Shown here: piece after piece, positions 7,510 through 18,330 of the stretch
Layout: each line of letters opens with the position of its first letter
Numbering within the stretch: position 1 is the first letter of the stretch
Source of the DNA: Ideonella sp. A 288
GTDB taxonomy: Bacteria; Pseudomonadota; Gammaproteobacteria; Burkholderiales; Burkholderiaceae_C
DNA: 52,230 nucleotides
Assembly: GCF_002198735.1 (NCBI RefSeq)
Contig: NZ_MWLO01000157.1
Span: forward strand, 1-52,230
Direction: 5' to 3'
Made by a program: the position numbers and the translations under genes
Notes under the pieces: generated by a model
Databases searched by the model: none
Told to the model about the DNA's origin: nothing
Seen by the model: only the letters and a program-made list of their open reading frames with translations

Positions 7510-9534
7510 TCAGCGGCCCATCAGGCCGGCGAGATCGGGCCACAGCTGCCAGGTGAGCAGGCCGAACAGGCCCAGCAGCATGACGAGCGCATACCAGTAG
7601 ATGTAGCCGGACTGGAGCAGTCGCGTGAGACCGGCGATGCCGCCCACTGCCCGCGCCGATCCGTTGATGAGGACGCCGTCGATCAGACCCTGGTCGCCGC
7701 CCTTCCACAGGCCGGTGCCGAGTCCACGAGCCGCCGCGGCCAGCACGTTCTCGTTGAACCAGTCGAGGTAGTACTTGTTCTCGAGCACCTTGATCACCGG
7801 GGACAGGGCCTTGGCAATGGCCGCCGGAATCGACGGTGCCACCATGTAGAACACATAGGCGACGACGACACCGGCCAGTGCGAGCACGAACGGCAAGGTC
7901 GTCAGGGCGTGCGTGGCCATGGCCATCGCGCCGTGGAATCCTTCGGACATCACCTTCATCGCCGGATGCGCCGCCGCGTTCACGACGATCGAATCCTTGA
8001 AGAAATCACCGTGCAGCATCGGACCGATGGTGAAGTAGCCGATGACGACCGACGGGATCGCCAGCAGGACCAGCGGCACGGTCACCACCCAGGGGCTCTC
8101 GTGCGGGGTGTGATCGTGGCCGTGGTGGTCGTCGTGGCCATGGTCGTCTTCCGGCGGGAAGGGCTTGTGGTGGAAATGCTCCTTGCCGTGGAACACCAGG
8201 AAATACATCCGGAACGAATAGAACGCCGTGACGAACACGCCGGCCACCACCGCGAAGTAGGCCCAGTGGGCTGCCGGCAATTGGCTGGCGTGCACGGCCT
8301 CGATGATGGAATCCTTGGAATAGAAGCCCGAGAAAAACGGCGTGCCGATCAGTGCCAGCGAACCCAGCAGAGAGGTGAGCCAGGTGATGGGCATGTACTT
8401 GCGCAGCCCACCCATGTTGCGGATGTCCTGGTCATGGTGCATGCCCATGATGACCGAGCCGGCACCGAGGAACAGCAGTGCCTTGAAGAACGCATGGGTC
8501 ATCAGGTGGAACACGGCCACCGAATAGGCCGAGACGCCGAGCGCCACCGTCATGTAGCCCAGTTGGGACAACGTGGAATAGGCGACCACCCGCTTGATGT
8601 CGTTCTGGATGATGCCCAGGAAGCCCATGAACAACGCCGTGATTGCGCCGATGACGAGCACGAAGTTGAGTGCCGTGTCCGACAACTCGAACAGCGGCGA
8701 CATGCGCGCGACCATGAAGATGCCGGCGGTGACCATCGTCGCGGCATGGATCAGCGCGGAGATGGGGGTCGGACCTTCCATTGAATCGGGCAGCCACACG
8801 TGCAGGGGGAACTGCGCGCTCTTGCCCATGGCACCGATGAACAGGCAGATGCAGGTCACCGTGATCAACATCCAATCGGTGCCCGGGAAGACAAGCTTGG
8901 CCAGCTCGGGGCCCTTGGCGAAGGCTTCGTTGTAGCTCAGCGTGCCGGCGTAGGTGACGATCAGGCCGATGCCGAGGATGAAGCCGAAGTCGCCGACCCG
9001 GTTGACCAGGAAGGCCTTCATGTTGGCGAAGATCGCCGTCGGCTTCTTGTACCAGAAGCCGATCAGCAAGTACGACACCAGGCCCACCGCTTCCCAGCCG
9101 AAGAACAGTTGCAGGAAGTTGTTGCTCATCACCAGCATGAGCATCGAGAAGGTGAACAGCGAGATGTACGAGAAGAAGCGCTGGTAGCCCGGGTCCTCGG
9201 CCATGTAGCCGATGGTGTAGACGTGCACCATCAGCGACACGAAGGTCACCACGCACATCATCATCGCGGTGAGCCCGTCGACCAGGAAGCCGACCTCCAT
9301 CTTCAAGTCGCCGAGCACCATCCATTCGTAGATGGTGGCATTGAAGCGGGCGCCGCCCAGCACGTCGTTGAGCACCATCGCGGACAACACGAAGGAGATC
9401 AGCACGCCGAGGCAGGTGACGATGTGCGCGCCGCTGCGGCCGATGGCCTTGCCGAAGAATCCGGCCACCACCGCGCCAACCAGCGGCGCCAGCGGCACCG
9501 CGAGCAGAAGGTTCTGGGAGAGTTGTGCAGACAT
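7510..9534 (-). CDS. nuoL: NADH-quinone oxidoreductase subunit L
   Basis: 674-residue distal proton-pumping subunit of complex I. The antiporter core holds FFGWEAVGLVSYLLIGFW, AQFPLHVWLPDSMEGPTPIS and IKRVVAYSTLSQLGYM. The C-terminal part contains the extra helices that form the lateral arm along NuoM and NuoN. A His/Asp-rich loop (about residues 465-500, HHKPFPPEDDHGHDDHHG) faces out of the membrane and could bind divalent metal; such loops are common in this region but poorly conserved. I placed the start at 9534 (MSAQLSQNLL); the open frame continues upstream over nuoK and is not coding there. Confidence 0.97.
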   Translation of the reverse strand: MSAQLSQNLLLAVPLAPLVGAVVAGFFGKAIGRSGAHIVTCLGVLISFVLSAMVLNDVLGGARFNATIYEWMVLGDLKMEVGFLVDGLTAMMMCVVTFVSLMVHVYTIGYMAEDPGYQRFFSYISLFTFSMLMLVMSNNFLQLFFGWEAVGLVSYLLIGFWYKKPTAIFANMKAFLVNRVGDFGFILGIGLIVTYAGTLSYNEAFAKGPELAKLVFPGTDWMLITVTCICLFIGAMGKSAQFPLHVWLPDSMEGPTPISALIHAATMVTAGIFMVARMSPLFELSDTALNFVLVIGAITALFMGFLGIIQNDIKRVVAYSTLSQLGYMTVALGVSAYSVAVFHLMTHAFFKALLFLGAGSVIMGMHHDQDIRNMGGLRKYMPITWLTSLLGSLALIGTPFFSGFYSKDSIIEAVHASQLPAAHWAYFAVVAGVFVTAFYSFRMYFLVFHGKEHFHHKPFPPEDDHGHDDHHGHDHTPHESPWVVTVPLVLLAIPSVVIGYFTIGPMLHGDFFKDSIVVNAAAHPAMKVMSEGFHGAMAMATHALTTLPFVLALAGVVVAYVFYMVAPSIPAAIAKALSPVIKVLENKYYLDWFNENVLAAAARGLGTGLWKGGDQGLIDGVLINGSARAVGGIAGLTRLLQSGYIYWYALVMLLGLFGLLTWQLWPDLAGLMGR

Positions 9535-9550
9535 GTTCGACGCCGCTCCG

Positions 9551-9868
9551 TCAGCCTTTGAGTGCGTCGAGTTCTTCGACGTTGATGGTTGCGCGGTTGC
9601 GGAACAACACCACCAGGATGGCCAGCCCGATCGCCGATTCGGCGGCCGCCACCGTGAGGATGAAGAACACGAACACCTGCCCCGCCATGTCGCCCAGGAA
9701 ATGCGAGAAGGCAACGAAGTTGAGGTTCACCGCGAGCAGCATCAGTTCGATCGCCATCAGCAGCACGATCAGATTGCGGCGGTTGAGGTAGATGCCGATC
9801 ACCGAGAGGGCGAACAGCACGCCACCGAGCGACAGATAGTGGCCGAGCGTGATGGGGCCAATGCTCAT
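9551..9868 (-). CDS. nuoK: NADH-quinone oxidoreductase subunit K
   Basis: 105-residue membrane subunit of complex I with three helices. The two conserved membrane glutamates of the proton pathway are visible in [17 protein letters not shown] and [16 protein letters not shown]. Length is the normal 100-105 residues. Its start overlaps the nuoJ stop by 4 nt (ATGA), so translation is coupled; nuoL begins 16 nt after its end. Confidence 0.97.
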   Translation of the reverse strand: MSIGPITLGHYLSLGGVLFALSVIGIYLNRRNLIVLLMAIELMLLAVNLNFVAFSHFLGDMAGQVFVFFILTVAAAESAIGLAILVVLFRNRATINVEELDALKG

Positions 9869-10527
9869 TTCTTGTCTCCCGAAGTGCCCGGCACGACCGG
9901 AGCGGCTTGGGTCGGCACAGACGCCGGCACCTCGATCACCGGCTCCATCTTCACGATGCGCAGGCGGTCGGCCTTCTTGGCCAGCACCTGCTGCGATGGA
10001 TCCTGCGTGCGGCTGTCCTTGCGCTTGCGCAGCGTCAGCGCAATGGCGGCGATGATGGCCACCAGCAGCAGCACGGCTGCGATCTGCAGCGGATAGAGGT
10101 ACTTGGTATAGACCTCGATGCCCAGCAGCTTGGTGTTGCCCATCTTGACCAGGGCGGGGTCGGGCACCGGCGCCTCGACGAGGCGGAAGCCGCCCATCAG
10201 CACCAGCGCCATCTCGAGCGCGATCAATGCCCCGATGAAGCCTGCCAGCGGCAAATGCTGCCAGAAGCCCTCACGGAATTCGTCGCCTTTCAGATCGAGC
10301 ATCATCACGACGAACAGGAAGAGCACCATCACGGCACCCACGTAGACGAGCACCAGTGCGATGGCCAGGAACTCTGCCTTGAGCATCATCCAGATGACTG
10401 CGGCATTGGCGAAGGCCAGCACCAAGTAGAGGGCTGCGTGCACGGTGCTCTTCGCCGTGATGACACGGAACGAAGCGACCAGCAGCACTGCCGCGAAGAA
10501 GTAGAAAAGTACGCCGGTGATGTTCAT
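9865..10527 (-). CDS. nuoJ: NADH-quinone oxidoreductase subunit J
   Basis: 220-residue membrane subunit of complex I with five expected helices. The conserved third helix, [20 protein letters not shown], is present; it contains the pi-bulge region implicated in coupling. After the last helix there is a soluble tail of about 50 residues, rich in Lys, Pro and Val ([19 protein letters not shown]), longer than in E. coli but usual in betaproteobacteria. I use the ATG at 10527; the open frame continues upstream through nuoI but is a shadow there. Separated from nuoI by 80 nt that hold a stem-loop. Confidence 0.95.
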   Translation of the reverse strand: MNITGVLFYFFAAVLLVASFRVITAKSTVHAALYLVLAFANAAVIWMMLKAEFLAIALVLVYVGAVMVLFLFVVMMLDLKGDEFREGFWQHLPLAGFIGALIALEMALVLMGGFRLVEAPVPDPALVKMGNTKLLGIEVYTKYLYPLQIAAVLLLVAIIAAIALTLRKRKDSRTQDPSQQVLAKKADRLRIVKMEPVIEVPASVPTQAAPVVPGTSGDKK

Positions 10528-10569
10528 GGGTATTGCCGCGGGGCGAGCCGCGCTCCTCCTGGCCGATGT

Positions 10570-10604
10570 CCCGACACTGTGTGGCCGGGTACAGGCGTGT
10601 CGGG
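10570..10604 (-). other. Stem-loop in the nuoI-nuoJ gap
   Basis: Perfect 8-bp inverted repeat, CCCGACAC (10570-10577) and GTGTCGGG (10597-10604), with a 19-nt loop, in the 80-nt gap between nuoI and nuoJ. There is no T-run after it on the minus strand, so it is unlikely to be a strong terminator. It could stabilise or mark a processing point in the polycistronic mRNA. Confidence 0.5.
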
Positions 10605-10607
10605 GCG

Positions 10608-11105
10608 TCAGCGGTACTTCGCGTCGGCCTCCTTGTTGGCGGCGATCTCGGTTTCGTAGCGGTCGCCGACGGCCAGCAACATGTCCTTGGTGAAGTACAG
10701 GTCGCCGCGTTTCTCGCCGTGGTACTCGAAGATGTGCGTCTCGACGATCGAATCGACCGGGCAGCTCTCCTCGCAGAAGCCGCAGAAGATGCACTTGGTG
10801 AGGTCGATGTCGTAGCGCGTGGTGCGGCGCGAGCCGTCGTCGCGCACATCGCTCTCGATGGTGATCGCCATGGCCGGGCACACCGCCTCGCAGAGCTTGC
10901 AGGCGATGCAGCGCTCCTCGCCGTTCTCGTAGCGGCGCAACGCGTGCAGGCCGCGGAAGCGCGGGCTGAGCGGTGTTCTCTCTTCGGGGAACTGGACCGT
11001 GATCTTCTTCTGAAAGAAGTGACGGCCCGTGAGCTTCATGCCCTTGAGCAACTCCAGCAGCATGAAGCTGGAGACGAAGTCCTTGAGTGATGCGGTGGCT
11101 GCCAT
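10608..11105 (-). CDS. nuoI: NADH-quinone oxidoreductase subunit I (8Fe ferredoxin)
   Basis: 165-residue peripheral-arm subunit carrying clusters N6a and N6b, which pass electrons toward N2 in NuoB. Two complete [4Fe-4S] motifs are visible: [12 protein letters not shown] and [16 protein letters not shown]. The N-terminal amphipathic stretch [20 protein letters not shown] anchors it on the membrane arm. Length is normal. It starts 1 nt after the nuoH stop. Confidence 0.98.
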   Translation of the reverse strand: MAATASLKDFVSSFMLLELLKGMKLTGRHFFQKKITVQFPEERTPLSPRFRGLHALRRYENGEERCIACKLCEAVCPAMAITIESDVRDDGSRRTTRYDIDLTKCIFCGFCEESCPVDSIVETHIFEYHGEKRGDLYFTKDMLLAVGDRYETEIAANKEADAKYR

Positions 11106-11106
11106 G

Positions 11107-12174
11107 TCACTTCCAGATGTTCAGGGAGGTCTGCATCCAAAGGCCGACCACGACCAGCCAGATCAGCGTGATCGGGATGAAGATCTTCCAGCCCAGGCGC
11201 ATGATCTGGTCGTAGCGGTAGCGGGGGAACGTGGCGCGCACCCACAGGAACATGGTGACGACCACGAAGGTCTTGATGGCCAGCCAGATCCATCCCGGCA
11301 CCCAATTGAAGACGGCGCTGTCGATCGGGGGCAACCAGCCGCCCAGGAACATGATCACGCACAGCGTGGAGACCAGAATCATGTTCGCGTACTCGGCGAG
11401 GAAGAACATCGCGAACGACATGCCCGAGTACTCGATCATGTGTCCGGCAACGATCTCGGACTCGCCCTCGACCACGTCGAACGGATGGCGGTTGGTCTCA
11501 GCCAGGCTCGAGATGAAGTAGACGATGAAGATCGGGAACAGCGGCAGCCAGTTCCAGGAGAGGAAGTTCAGGCCCATGTCGGCCATCGTGCCGCGGCCCT
11601 GGGCGTTGACGATCTCGCCCATGTTCATCGAGCCCGACACCATCAGCACCACGACCAGGGCGAAGCCCATGGCGATCTCGTAGCTGACCATCTGGGCCGA
11701 GGCCCGCAGCGCACCCAGGAACGCGTACTTGGAGTTCGAGGCCCAGCCGGCAATGATCACGCCGTAGACCTCGAGCGAGGTGATCGCCATCAGGAACAGC
11801 AGGCCGGCGTTCACGTCGGCGACCACCAGATCAGGGCCGATCGGCACGACGGCCCAGGCGGCGAGCGCCGGCATGATGGTCATGATCGGGCCGAGGAAGA
11901 ACAGGCCCTTGCTGGCCGCAGTCGGTCGGATGATCTCCTTGAAGATCAGCTTGACCGCATCGGCGATGGGCGTCAGCAGGCCGTACGGACCGACGCGGTT
12001 CGGGCCGGGACGCACCTGCGTGAAGCCGATGCCCTTGCGTTCCCAGAGGGTGAGGTAGGCAACGCACAACATCAGGGGCGCCACCAACGCGATGATCTTG
12101 ATGAGACTCCAGACCACCGCCCAGAGGGTGCCGCCGAGCAGTTCGCCGCCGAATTGGTTGAATTGGTCGATCAT
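11107..12174 (-). CDS. nuoH: NADH-quinone oxidoreductase subunit H
   Basis: 355-residue membrane subunit that forms the quinone-binding chamber at the junction with the peripheral arm. Eight helices are expected. Diagnostic segments are [20 protein letters not shown] near the N-terminus, the [20 protein letters not shown] loop rich in conserved acids and an Arg, and [18 protein letters not shown] near the C-terminus. The start [10 protein letters not shown] lies 2 nt after the nuoG stop; nuoI follows 1 nt after its end, so the three are tightly coupled. Confidence 0.98.
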   Translation of the reverse strand: MIDQFNQFGGELLGGTLWAVVWSLIKIIALVAPLMLCVAYLTLWERKGIGFTQVRPGPNRVGPYGLLTPIADAVKLIFKEIIRPTAASKGLFFLGPIMTIMPALAAWAVVPIGPDLVVADVNAGLLFLMAITSLEVYGVIIAGWASNSKYAFLGALRASAQMVSYEIAMGFALVVVLMVSGSMNMGEIVNAQGRGTMADMGLNFLSWNWLPLFPIFIVYFISSLAETNRHPFDVVEGESEIVAGHMIEYSGMSFAMFFLAEYANMILVSTLCVIMFLGGWLPPIDSAVFNWVPGWIWLAIKTFVVVTMFLWVRATFPRYRYDQIMRLGWKIFIPITLIWLVVVGLWMQTSLNIWK

Positions 12175-12176
12175 GG

Positions 12177-14498
12177 TCAGGCTTTCTCGACCGCAATGGG
12201 GCCAAACATCGCCCCGAGGCCGACAGTTTCCGCGCAACCGGCAGCAACCCGCACCGCCTGCGCGGCCAACGTGGCGTCCTCGCGTGCAGGCAGCACTGCC
12301 GACGCGGCATCCTGTGTGAGCCTCACCGAGTCGCCCACCTTCAGTCCGAGTTGCTGCCACAGCGCAGTGGACAAGCCGACCTGCGGCGCTCGGGCATCCG
12401 AGGTCAATTGCAGCGAGGTGGCGCGACGGACCACCGAATCGGTGGCATAGATCGGCACGTCAGACACGCGCTCCAGGCCGCGCACTGCCTCACCCAGAGC
12501 GATCGGCACGCTGCTGCGGTTGTTCAGGCGCTCCGGCAACTGGGACAGATCGCCCAGGGCCTCTGCGCGAACCTCGTCGACGCTCTCCTGCTCGAATCCT
12601 GGCAGGCCCAGCAGGTTGCCCAGCACACGCAGCACCTTCCAGGCCGGCCGGGCATCGCCCAGCGGCCGCACCACACCGACGTAACTCTGCACGCGGCCTT
12701 CGGCGTTGACCAGCGTGCCAGCGCTTTCGGTGAACGGGGCGATGGGCAGCAGCACGTCGGCGTTGTCGACGGCGGCATCCTTGAAAGAGGTCAGCGCCAC
12801 GATGAGGCCTGATCCAGCCAGCGCCGTCTTGGCCGCGGCGGCGTCGGCGGCGTCGCGCACCGGCTCGACATCGAGCAGCAGCAAGGCCTTCATCGGTTGG
12901 CCGAGCATCTGACCTGCATTCATCCCGCCGGCGCCAGGCAGCGCATGGACGAGTTGTGCGCCCACGCTGTTGGCGGCTTCGGTGAGGTATCCGACGCTCG
13001 CGCCGGTGTGGTCACCGATCCATTGCGCCAGCGCCAGCAGGCCGCTGGCCTGCGGATGCTGGGCCGCTGCATTGCCCAGCAGGATGGCCTTGCGCTCGCC
13101 CGACAGCAAGGCGTCGGCGACTGCCTTGGCGGCCTCGTTGACCAGCGCATTGGCCGGTGCAGCGACGCCCTTGGCACTGGCCACGTACCCAGCCACGTCG
13201 GCAAGAGCTTGTGCCCAGCCACTCGGCACAGACGTGATCCGGCCGGCCAGCGTCATCGCCCAGTCATCGTGCACCGCGTTCAAGCTGAACACTTGCGCAC
13301 CCTTGCGGACCGCCTGGCGGATGCGCAGCGCAAAGAGCGGATGGTCCTTGCGCAGGAACGAACCGACCACCAAGGCCGAGTTCAGCGACGTGAGCGACGC
13401 AATGGACCGGCCCAGCCAACGGGCCTGCCCCGCCGGTGCGGCGTTGGCGAAGTCGGCGTGCCGTGCACGGACATCGACGCTCTCGCTGCCGAGTCCGCGG
13501 ACCAGCTTGGCCAGCAGGTGCAGTTCTTCGACGCTGCGATGGCCGGCTGCCACGGCGCCGATGCCGGCCACGCCATGCTCACCCTTGATGCGCTTCAGGC
13601 CGTCGGCCACGTAACCGAGAGCGGTGTTCCAGTCCACGGTCTGCCACTGGCCGCCCTGTTTGATCATCGGCTGCGTCAGACGGGCATCGCTGTTGAGCGC
13701 CTCGTAGCTGAAACGGTCGCGGTCAGAGATCCAGCACTCGTTGACGTCGTCGTTCTCGAGCGGAACCACTCGAAGGACCTTGTTGCCCTTGACCTGAACG
13801 ATCAGGTTGGCGCCCGTGGAGTCGTGCGGGCTGACGCTCTTGCGGCGAGACAGTTCCCAGGTGCGGGCCGAATAGCGGAACGGCTTGCTGGTGAGCGCTC
13901 CGACCGGGCACACATCGATCATGTTGCCGGACAGTTCGGAATCGATGCTGCGTCCGATGAAGGTGGTGATCTCGCTGTGCTCACCCCGGTGTTGCATGCC
14001 GAGTTCCATGATCCCGGCAATCTCTTGACCGAAACGCACGCAGCGGGTGCAGTGGATGCACCGGCTCATCTCTTGCATCGAGATCAGCGGGCCGACGTTC
14101 TTGTGGAAGACCACGCGCTTCTCTTCCGCATAGCGCGAGGTCGAGCCACCGTAGCCGACGGCCAGGTCCTGCAACTGGCATTCGCCGCCCTGGTCGCAGA
14201 TGGGGCAGTCCAGCGGATGGTTGATGAGGAGGAACTCCATCACCGACTTCTGCGCCTTGACCGCCTTGTCGCTCTTCGTCCGCACGATCATGCCCTGCGT
14301 CACCGGTGTGGCGCAGGCCGGCATCGGCTTCGGGGACTTTTCGATGTCGACCAGGCACATGCGGCAGTTGGCCGCGATGCTGAGCTTGCGGTGATAGCAG
14401 AAGTGCGGGATGGTGACGCCAGCAGCATCGGCTGCATGCATGACCATGCTGCCCTCAGCCACCGAGACCTTCTTGCCGTCGAGTTCGATTTCGATCAT
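12177..14498 (-). CDS. nuoG: NADH-quinone oxidoreductase subunit G
   Basis: 773-residue iron-sulfur subunit of the peripheral arm. The N-terminal third binds clusters N1b, N4 and N5: [17 protein letters not shown] plus CATPV for the [2Fe-2S] centre, [14 protein letters not shown] with its His-type ligand region, and [14 protein letters not shown] with DVCPVGAL. The remainder is a degenerate molybdopterin-oxidoreductase fold. In the segment where E. coli NuoG carries the extra N7 cluster I see no cysteines ([19 protein letters not shown]), so N7 is absent. The frame extends upstream to a TTG, but [12 protein letters not shown] at 14498 is the normal N-terminus. Confidence 0.97.
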   Translation of the reverse strand: MIEIELDGKKVSVAEGSMVMHAADAAGVTIPHFCYHRKLSIAANCRMCLVDIEKSPKPMPACATPVTQGMIVRTKSDKAVKAQKSVMEFLLINHPLDCPICDQGGECQLQDLAVGYGGSTSRYAEEKRVVFHKNVGPLISMQEMSRCIHCTRCVRFGQEIAGIMELGMQHRGEHSEITTFIGRSIDSELSGNMIDVCPVGALTSKPFRYSARTWELSRRKSVSPHDSTGANLIVQVKGNKVLRVVPLENDDVNECWISDRDRFSYEALNSDARLTQPMIKQGGQWQTVDWNTALGYVADGLKRIKGEHGVAGIGAVAAGHRSVEELHLLAKLVRGLGSESVDVRARHADFANAAPAGQARWLGRSIASLTSLNSALVVGSFLRKDHPLFALRIRQAVRKGAQVFSLNAVHDDWAMTLAGRITSVPSGWAQALADVAGYVASAKGVAAPANALVNEAAKAVADALLSGERKAILLGNAAAQHPQASGLLALAQWIGDHTGASVGYLTEAANSVGAQLVHALPGAGGMNAGQMLGQPMKALLLLDVEPVRDAADAAAAKTALAGSGLIVALTSFKDAAVDNADVLLPIAPFTESAGTLVNAEGRVQSYVGVVRPLGDARPAWKVLRVLGNLLGLPGFEQESVDEVRAEALGDLSQLPERLNNRSSVPIALGEAVRGLERVSDVPIYATDSVVRRATSLQLTSDARAPQVGLSTALWQQLGLKVGDSVRLTQDAASAVLPAREDATLAAQAVRVAAGCAETVGLGAMFGPIAVEKA

Positions 14499-14513
14499 GT
14501 TGCTCACCAGCAC

Positions 14514-14532
14514 GCCCGGCAAAGTGCCGGGC
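14514..14532 (-). other. Stem-loop in the nuoF-nuoG gap
   Basis: Perfect 8-bp stem, GCCCGGCA (14514-14521) and TGCCGGGC (14525-14532), closed by a 3-nt loop, 15 nt upstream of the nuoG start. The 123-nt gap 14499-14621 is the longest inside the nuo operon and also holds a weaker GCGAAG/CTTCGC dyad. No ORF or T-run is present. It probably acts at the mRNA level rather than as a terminator. Confidence 0.5.
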
Positions 14533-14621
14533 CGCCAAGACGCAGGCGAAGGCAGCGCTTCGCTTGCCGTGAATGGCCAGCCGCCCGAAGGGGCAGCGAG
14601 GTATGCCGAGCTTGGGGGCGC

Positions 14622-15965
14622 TTAGACATACGCGGGAACCATGCAGGTTTTGTGGTCGACGTGGTAAACGAACTCGTCGCGGAAGTGCTTGAGCATGCCC
14701 CGCACCGGCATGGCCGCGGCGTCGCCCAGTGCGCAGATGGTTCGGCCCATGATGTTCTCGGCCACGTTGTCGAGCAGGGCCAAATCGTCGGGGCGGCCTT
14801 CGCCGTGCTCGAGGCGGTTGACCAGCCGCCAGAGCCACCCTGTGCCTTCTCGGCACGGCGTGCACTGGCCGCAGGATTCGTGGCTGTAGAAGTACGACAG
14901 GCGCAACAGGCTCTTGACCATGCAGCGCGTCTCGTCCATCACGATGACCGCGCCAGAGCCCAGCATCGATCCGGCCTTGCTGATGGAGTCATAGTCCATC
15001 GTGCAGTCCATCATGATCGACGCCGGCAACACAGGCGAAGACGATCCACCTGGGATCACCGCCTTGAGCTTGCGGCCGCCATTGACGCCACCGGCAAGCT
15101 CGAGCAATTTGGCGAACGAGGTGCCCATCGGGATCTCGTAGTTGCCCGGACGTGCCACATCACCGACCATCGAGAAGATCTTGGTGCCGCCGTTGTTGGG
15201 CTTGCCGCATTCGAGGTAGGCCTGACCGCCATTGCGGATGATCCAGGGCACCGCCGCGAAGGTTTCGGTGTTGTTGATCGTTGTGGGCTTGCCGTACAGG
15301 CCGAAGCTGGCAGGGAACGGCGGCTTGAAGCGCGGCTGTCCCTTCTTGCCTTCGAGGGATTCGAGCAACGCCGTTTCTTCGCCGCAGATGTACGCGCCGA
15401 ATCCGTGAAAGGCATGCAGCTGGAAACTGTGGTTGCTGCCCAGGATCTGATTGCCCAGGTAGCCCGCGGCACGCGCCTCCTCGAGGGCTTCCTCGAAGCG
15501 TTCGTAGACCTCGAAGATCTCGCCGTGGATGTAGTTGTAGCCCACGGAGATGCCCATCGCGTAGGCCGCGATGATCATGCCTTCGATGACGATGTGCGGG
15601 TTGTAGGCAAGGATGTCGCGATCCTTGCAGGTGCCAGGTTCGCCTTCGTCCGAGTTGCACACCAGGTACTTCTGCACCGGCAGCGCACGCGGCATGAAGC
15701 TCCACTTCAGGCCGGTCGGGAAGCCGGCACCGCCACGGCCGCGGAGCCCGGAGCCCTTGACCTCGGCCACGACTTGGTCTGGCGTCATGCCCCCCTCGGC
15801 TGCGAGGATCTTTCGCAGCGCCTGATAGCCACCACGCGCCTCGTAGTCTTTCAAGCGCCAGTTGCTGCCATTGAGGCCAGCGTAGATCTGGGCGCCGATG
15901 TGTCGGTCGTGGAAGCAGGTCTCCACGCCCCTGGACTGGAACTTCGAAAGGTCGGGCATGTGCAT
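14622..15965 (-). CDS. nuoF: NADH-quinone oxidoreductase subunit F (NADH- and FMN-binding)
   Basis: 447-residue subunit that binds NADH, FMN and cluster N3, the entry point for electrons. The FMN/NADH site shows [19 protein letters not shown] and [17 protein letters not shown], and the glycine-rich [20 protein letters not shown]. The N3 ligands lie in [16 protein letters not shown], with the fourth Cys in [15 protein letters not shown]. Three starts are possible: GTG at 15980, overlapping the nuoE stop, ATG at 15965 and ATG at 15959. I use 15965; the difference affects only a few residues. Confidence 0.96.
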   Translation of the reverse strand: MHMPDLSKFQSRGVETCFHDRHIGAQIYAGLNGSNWRLKDYEARGGYQALRKILAAEGGMTPDQVVAEVKGSGLRGRGGAGFPTGLKWSFMPRALPVQKYLVCNSDEGEPGTCKDRDILAYNPHIVIEGMIIAAYAMGISVGYNYIHGEIFEVYERFEEALEEARAAGYLGNQILGSNHSFQLHAFHGFGAYICGEETALLESLEGKKGQPRFKPPFPASFGLYGKPTTINNTETFAAVPWIIRNGGQAYLECGKPNNGGTKIFSMVGDVARPGNYEIPMGTSFAKLLELAGGVNGGRKLKAVIPGGSSSPVLPASIMMDCTMDYDSISKAGSMLGSGAVIVMDETRCMVKSLLRLSYFYSHESCGQCTPCREGTGWLWRLVNRLEHGEGRPDDLALLDNVAENIMGRTICALGDAAAMPVRGMLKHFRDEFVYHVDHKTCMVPAYV

Positions 15966-15976
15966 GATCGTGGCGC

Positions 15977-16465
15977 TCACTTGGCCTGTGCCTTCAGCAC
16001 GTCGACCAGTTCGTCGAGGCGCTCGTTGCTCATGTAGCTGACCATCTGCCGGTCGTTGACCAGCATCACCGGCGCATCGGCGCAGGCGCCGAGGCATTCG
16101 CACTTGGCCACGGTGAACATGCCGTCGGGCGTGGTGCCGCCGTCCTCGATGCCCAGCTTGTGGCAAAGGTGCTCGAGCGCCTGTTGCCCGTTGCGCAGCT
16201 GGCACGGCAGGTTCGTGCAGACGTTGAGCTTGAACTTGCCCACCGGCTGCTGGTTGTACATGTTGTAGAACGTGGTCACCTCGCGAACCGCGATCGGCGC
16301 CATGCCGAGGTAGCTGGCAATCGCCTCCTCGGATTCGGCCGAGACATGACCCTGCTCCTGCTGCACGATGGACAGGCAGGCCATCACCGCAGACTGCGCC
16401 TGGTCAGCCGGGTACTTGGCCACTTCGCGTGCGAATCGGGCCTTGGTTTCTTCAGAGAGCATCAT
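15977..16465 (-). CDS. nuoE: NADH-quinone oxidoreductase subunit E ([2Fe-2S])
   Basis: 162-residue subunit with an N-terminal helical part and a C-terminal thioredoxin-like [2Fe-2S] domain (cluster N1a). The four cysteine ligands are visible in [10 protein letters not shown] and [13 protein letters not shown]. The helix [19 protein letters not shown] is characteristic. Its start overlaps the end of nuoD by 4 nt (ATGA), implying coupled translation. Confidence 0.97.
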   Translation of the reverse strand: MMLSEETKARFAREVAKYPADQAQSAVMACLSIVQQEQGHVSAESEEAIASYLGMAPIAVREVTTFYNMYNQQPVGKFKLNVCTNLPCQLRNGQQALEHLCHKLGIEDGGTTPDGMFTVAKCECLGACADAPVMLVNDRQMVSYMSNERLDELVDVLKAQAK

Positions 16466-17715
16466 CTGTCGATCTCGCCAAACACGATGTCCATGGTGCC
16501 GATGATTGCCACCGCGTCGGCGATCATGTGGCCACGCGACATCTCGTCAAGCGCAGCAAGGTGGGCAAAGCCAGGGGCGCGGATCTTCATGCGATAGGGC
16601 TTGTTGGCGCCGTCGCTGACCATGTAGATCCCGAACTCGCCCTTCGGGTGTTCGACCGCGGCATAAGCTTCGCCTTCGGGTACGTGGAAGCCTTCGGTGA
16701 AGAGCTTGAAATGGTGGATCAACTCCTCCATGTTGCTCTTCATGTCGACCCGCGGCGGAGGTGCCACCTTGTGGTTGTCGACGATCACCGGACCAGGGTT
16801 GTTGCGCAACCAGGCAGAGCATTGCTGGATGATGCGATTGGACTGGCGCATTTCCTCGACACGCACCAGGTAGCGGTCGTAGGTGTCGCCGTTGACGCCC
16901 AGCGCCATGTCGAAATCGATCTTGTCGTAGACGTCGTAGGGCTGGTGCTTGCGCAGGTCCCAGGTGACGCCCGAGCCGCGCAGCATGGGCCCGGTGAACC
17001 CGAGGTTCAACGCGCGCTCCGGCGAGACCACGCCAATGCCCACGGTGCGCTGCTTCCAGATGCGGTTGTCGGTGAGCAGCGTTTCGTACTCATCGACGAG
17101 ACCGGGAAAGCGCCGGGTGAAATCGTCGACATAGTCCAGCAGCGTGCCCTGCCGATTCTCGTTCAATGCCTTGATGGCCCGCTCGTTCTTGATCTTGCTG
17201 ACGCTGTACTGCGGCATCGTGTCCGGCAGGTCGCGGTACACGCCGCCCGGCCGGAAATAGGCCGCGTGCATGCGCGCCCCCGACACCGCTTCGTACATGT
17301 CCAACAGATCCTCCCGCTCGCGGAAGGTGTAGACGAACATGTTCATCGCACCGCAGTCCAAACCGTGCGCACCCAGCCACATCAGGTGGTTCAGCAGTCG
17401 CGTGATCTCGCTGAACATCACGCGGATGTACTGCGCGCGCTCGGGCACCTCGATGCCCAGCAGGCGCTCGATGGCCAGGCAGAACGCATGCTCGTTGCAC
17501 ATCATGGACACGTAATCGAGACGGTCCATGTAAGGCAGCGACTGGATGTAGGTCTTGCTCTCGGCCAGCTTCTCGGTGGCCCGGTGCAGCAGTCCGATGT
17601 GGGGGTCGGCACGCTGGATGACTTCGCCATCGAGCTCGAGCACCAGACGCAGCACGCCGTGCGCCGCCGGGTGCTGGGGCCCGAAGTTGAGTGTGTAGTT
17701 CTTGATTTCAGCCAT
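16462..17715 (-). CDS. nuoD: NADH-quinone oxidoreductase subunit D (49-kDa)
   Basis: 417-residue quinone-site subunit, related to the large subunit of NiFe hydrogenase. The N-terminal loop [19 protein letters not shown] carries the His that contacts quinone. [17 protein letters not shown] and the GVYRDLP and C-terminal FGEIDR segments are all present. NuoC and NuoD are separate genes here, unlike the fused form of E. coli. It starts 14 nt after nuoC. Confidence 0.98.
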   Translation of the reverse strand: MAEIKNYTLNFGPQHPAAHGVLRLVLELDGEVIQRADPHIGLLHRATEKLAESKTYIQSLPYMDRLDYVSMMCNEHAFCLAIERLLGIEVPERAQYIRVMFSEITRLLNHLMWLGAHGLDCGAMNMFVYTFREREDLLDMYEAVSGARMHAAYFRPGGVYRDLPDTMPQYSVSKIKNERAIKALNENRQGTLLDYVDDFTRRFPGLVDEYETLLTDNRIWKQRTVGIGVVSPERALNLGFTGPMLRGSGVTWDLRKHQPYDVYDKIDFDMALGVNGDTYDRYLVRVEEMRQSNRIIQQCSAWLRNNPGPVIVDNHKVAPPPRVDMKSNMEELIHHFKLFTEGFHVPEGEAYAAVEHPKGEFGIYMVSDGANKPYRMKIRAPGFAHLAALDEMSRGHMIADAVAIIGTMDIVFGEIDR

Positions 17716-17729
17716 GAATCACTTTCGGC

Positions 17730-18329
17730 TCAATGCAGTCCGCCGTAGTTGTCTTCGCGGATGATGCGCGGGGTGATTTCTCGCGGCTCGATGGTCACCG
17801 GCTGATAGATCACGCGCTTCAACTCGGGGTCGTAGCGCATCTCGACGTGCCCCGTCACCGGGAAGTCCTTGCGCATCGGATGGCCGATGAAGCCGTAGTC
17901 GGTGAGGATGCGACGGAGGTCGATATGACCTTCGAAGATCACGCCGATCATGTCGAACGCCTCTCGCTCGAACCAGTTGGCCGACGACCACAGGTCGGTG
18001 AGCGAGGCCACCACGGGCATGTCGTCATCTGGCGCGAAGACCTTCAGGCGAACACGCCAGTTGAGGCTGACCGACAGCAGGTGCGTGACGACGCAGTAAC
18101 GCGGGCCGTCCCAGGAGCGATCCTTCCAACTGCTGTAGTCGATGCCGCAAACGTCGATCAGTTGCTCGAACTTGAGGCTCGTGTCGTTGCGAAGCACCGA
18201 GGCAGCGGCCAGGTAGTGGGCGGCATCGACGGTGATCGTGATCTCGCCTCGCTCTCGCTTGAGGTGCTTGATCTTGTCGCCGAGCGCGGCCTCGAGGGCG
18301 GCTTGCAGTTTGTCGAGTCGAACGGTCAT
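17730..18329 (-). CDS. nuoC: NADH-quinone oxidoreductase subunit C (30-kDa)
   Basis: 199-residue peripheral-arm subunit that supports NuoD and NuoB. The family signature [19 protein letters not shown] followed by [21 protein letters not shown] is complete. I set the start at 18329 ([11 protein letters not shown]), 1 nt after the nuoB stop; the upstream extension of the frame overlaps nuoB and is not coding. Confidence 0.97.
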   Translation of the reverse strand: MTVRLDKLQAALEAALGDKIKHLKRERGEITITVDAAHYLAAASVLRNDTSLKFEQLIDVCGIDYSSWKDRSWDGPRYCVVTHLLSVSLNWRVRLKVFAPDDDMPVVASLTDLWSSANWFEREAFDMIGVIFEGHIDLRRILTDYGFIGHPMRKDFPVTGHVEMRYDPELKRVIYQPVTIEPREITPRIIREDNYGGLH

Positions 18330-18330
18330 G

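Noticed and set aside
5992-8784. 930-codon plus-strand frame opposite nuoM and nuoL
   Set aside because: His/Arg/Gln-rich shadow of hydrophobic membrane genes; not a protein family.
12176-14522. Upstream TTG start for nuoG at 14522
   Set aside because: It falls inside the hairpin and adds residues not seen in the family; ATG 14498 gives the normal N-terminus.
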